Origin: Liquorilactobacillus hordei DSM 19519
GTDB taxonomy: Bacteria; Bacillota; Bacilli; Lactobacillales; Lactobacillaceae
DNA length: 64,000 nucleotides
Reading direction: 5' to 3'
NCBI RefSeq assembly: GCF_019443985.1
Contig: NZ_CP049303.1
Location: 1,984,001 to 2,048,000, forward strand
Position numbers and translations under genes: made by a program. How positions within the stretch are numbered: the first letter of the stretch is position 1; the number at the start of each line of letters is the position of its first letter. Below, in pieces: positions 63,120 to 64,000 of this stretch. The notes below the pieces were generated by a model. The model saw only the letters and a program-made list of their open reading frames with translations, did not search any database and was not told where the DNA came from.

Positions 63120-64000
63120 CTGACAGCCCCATCTGCATAAATTGGATGTGCATCGGTTAATACTTTTACTTCTTTTGCAACCTTTTTTAATGTTTCTGAA
63201 TTTTCAGGTGCTTCTAACACTTCTACAATCAATTTTGCTACTTTTGCAGCATCAGCTTCTTTAAATCCACGGCTAGTGATTGCAGCTGTCCCAACTCGAA
63301 TTCCACTAGTCTTGAATGGACTCAGCGTCTCAAATGGAATTGAGTTCTTATTAACAGTAATATTGACTGAATCTAATAACTTCTCGGCTTGTTTTCCATT
63401 TAATCCAAAGCCTAATACATCAACTAAGATTAAATGATTATCAGTTCCACCAGAAACTAACCGTGCTTTTTTGGACTTTGTAAACACATCAGCCATTGCT
63501 GCAGTATTCGCAATAACCTGCTTGCAATATTCCTTGAAACTAGGATCAAGAGCTTCCTTGAACGCTGCTGCCTTACCAGCAATCACATGTTCTAATGGTC
63601 CTCCTTGAATACCTGGAAAAATTGCACTATTTATTTTTTTTGCCAGTGTTTCATCATTTGTCAAAATCATACCACCACGAGGTCCACGTAGTGTCTTATG
63701 GGTCGTAGTAGTTGTAATGTCAGCATATGGAACTGGGCTTGGATGTACTCCTGCGGCGACGAGGCCAGCAATATGGGCCATGTCGACCATGAGTTTTGCT
63801 CCAACTTCATCCGCAATTTTTTTAAACTTTGCAAAGTCAATTATTCTTGAATAAGCACTTGCCCCCGCAACAATTAACTTTGGCCGATGTTTCTTGGCTA
63901 ATTCTAGAATTTCATCATAATCAAGCATTTCAGTATTCTTGTCCACACCATATCCGACAAAGTTGTATGTTTTACCGCTAAAATTAACTGGAGAACCATG
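63116..64000 (-). CDS. glyA: Serine hydroxymethyltransferase (N-terminal part outside window)
   Basis: 295 codons to the right edge; the frame is open at base 64000, so the gene continues upstream beyond the window (family length about 410). PLP-enzyme features: [13 protein letters not shown] and [16 protein letters not shown] with the Schiff-base Lys, FPGIQGGP near the middle, and [15 protein letters not shown]. It converts serine and tetrahydrofolate to glycine and 5,10-methylene-THF. The stop overlaps the deformylase start (ATGA). Confidence 0.95.
   Translation of the reverse strand, partial: HGSPVNFSGKTYNFVGYGVDKNTEMLDYDEILELAKKHRPKLIVAGASAYSRIIDFAKFKKIADEVGAKLMVDMAHIAGLVAAGVHPSPVPYADITTTTTHKTLRGPRGGMILTNDETLAKKINSAIFPGIQGGPLEHVIAGKAAAFKEALDPSFKEYCKQVIANTAAMADVFTKSKKARLVSGGTDNHLILVDVLGFGLNGKQAEKLLDSVNITVNKNSIPFETLSPFKTSGIRVGTAAITSRGFKEADAAKVAKLIVEVLEAPENSETLKKVAKEVKVLTDAHPIYADGAVR

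Overview
The window looks like a chromosomal segment of a low-GC Gram-positive bacterium, most likely a member of the Lactobacillaceae. The support is AT-rich sequence, strong AGGAGG-type ribosome sites, a lactobacillus-type pyruvate oxidase, PTS cellobiose-type genes, a preQ0/queuosine salvage cluster with a QueT transporter, a choloylglycine hydrolase and CcpA-type cre sites. I cannot fix the genus. There is no rRNA, CRISPR array, phage or recognisable insertion sequence. The window holds about 59 coding genes, one tRNA and several small dispersed repeats. Two genes are cut by the window edges: yfhO at the left and glyA at the right. One regulator gene (LytTR) is frameshifted.

Layout. 0-3 kb: end of a YfhO-type membrane glycosyltransferase and a D-2-hydroxyacid dehydrogenase, closed by a 24-bp perfect hairpin. 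3-8.4 kb (minus): a frameshifted LytTR regulator, a LiaF-like membrane protein, a heterodimeric ABC exporter and a YktB-type protein, resembling an envelope-stress or drug-response module. 8.7-12.1 kb (plus): GntP permease plus glycerate kinase (glycerate uptake and phosphorylation) and a YitT membrane protein. 12.4-13.5 kb: an orphan hisC-like aminotransferase. 13.7-21.2 kb (minus): a seven-gene operon with a RocB-like M20 hydrolase, an arginine-deiminase/DDAH-type amidinohydrolase, a three-gene polar amino acid ABC transporter, a GABA-transaminase-type enzyme and a succinate-semialdehyde-type dehydrogenase. This reads as a dedicated catabolic route for a guanidino or acylated amino acid and is the most interesting metabolic locus here. 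21.6-26.4 kb: GtrA, DUF2207, Gfo/Idh/MocA oxidoreductase, a class I amidotransferase-type hydrolase and a small protein. 26.4-28.2 kb: pyruvate oxidase. 28.6-32.2 kb: a second heterodimeric ABC exporter.

32.4-38.3 kb (minus): a beta-glucoside operon (6-P-beta-glucosidase, EIIC, EIIB, EIIA, a second 6-P-beta-glucosidase, GntR regulator) with a clear promoter and a cre site just downstream of it. 38.6-39.6 kb: tRNA-dihydrouridine synthase. 39.7-41.7 kb: queF-queC-queT with a candidate SD-sequestering pseudoknot in the leader. 41.9-47.8 kb: a second hydroxyacid dehydrogenase, purine permease plus guanine deaminase, and a Na+/H+ antiporter. 47.9-51.1 kb: tRNA-Ala(CGC), msrB, aspartase, choloylglycine hydrolase. 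51.1-53.9 kb: three glycosyltransferases. 54.1-54.8 kb: an overlapping pair, a pyrimidine-dimer-glycosylase-like protein and a DUF1722 protein. 55-60 kb: RarD and the potABCD polyamine transporter. 60-64 kb: FAD oxidoreductase, DUF72 protein, an atypical peptide deformylase and glyA.

A family of imperfect palindromes about 75-100 bp long, each followed by a terminator-like hairpin sharing a TCAAAATTTAACTTTTGA core, recurs at 12.2, 28.3, 54.9 and 62.5 kb, with partial relatives elsewhere. Much of the intergenic DNA is made of this family.
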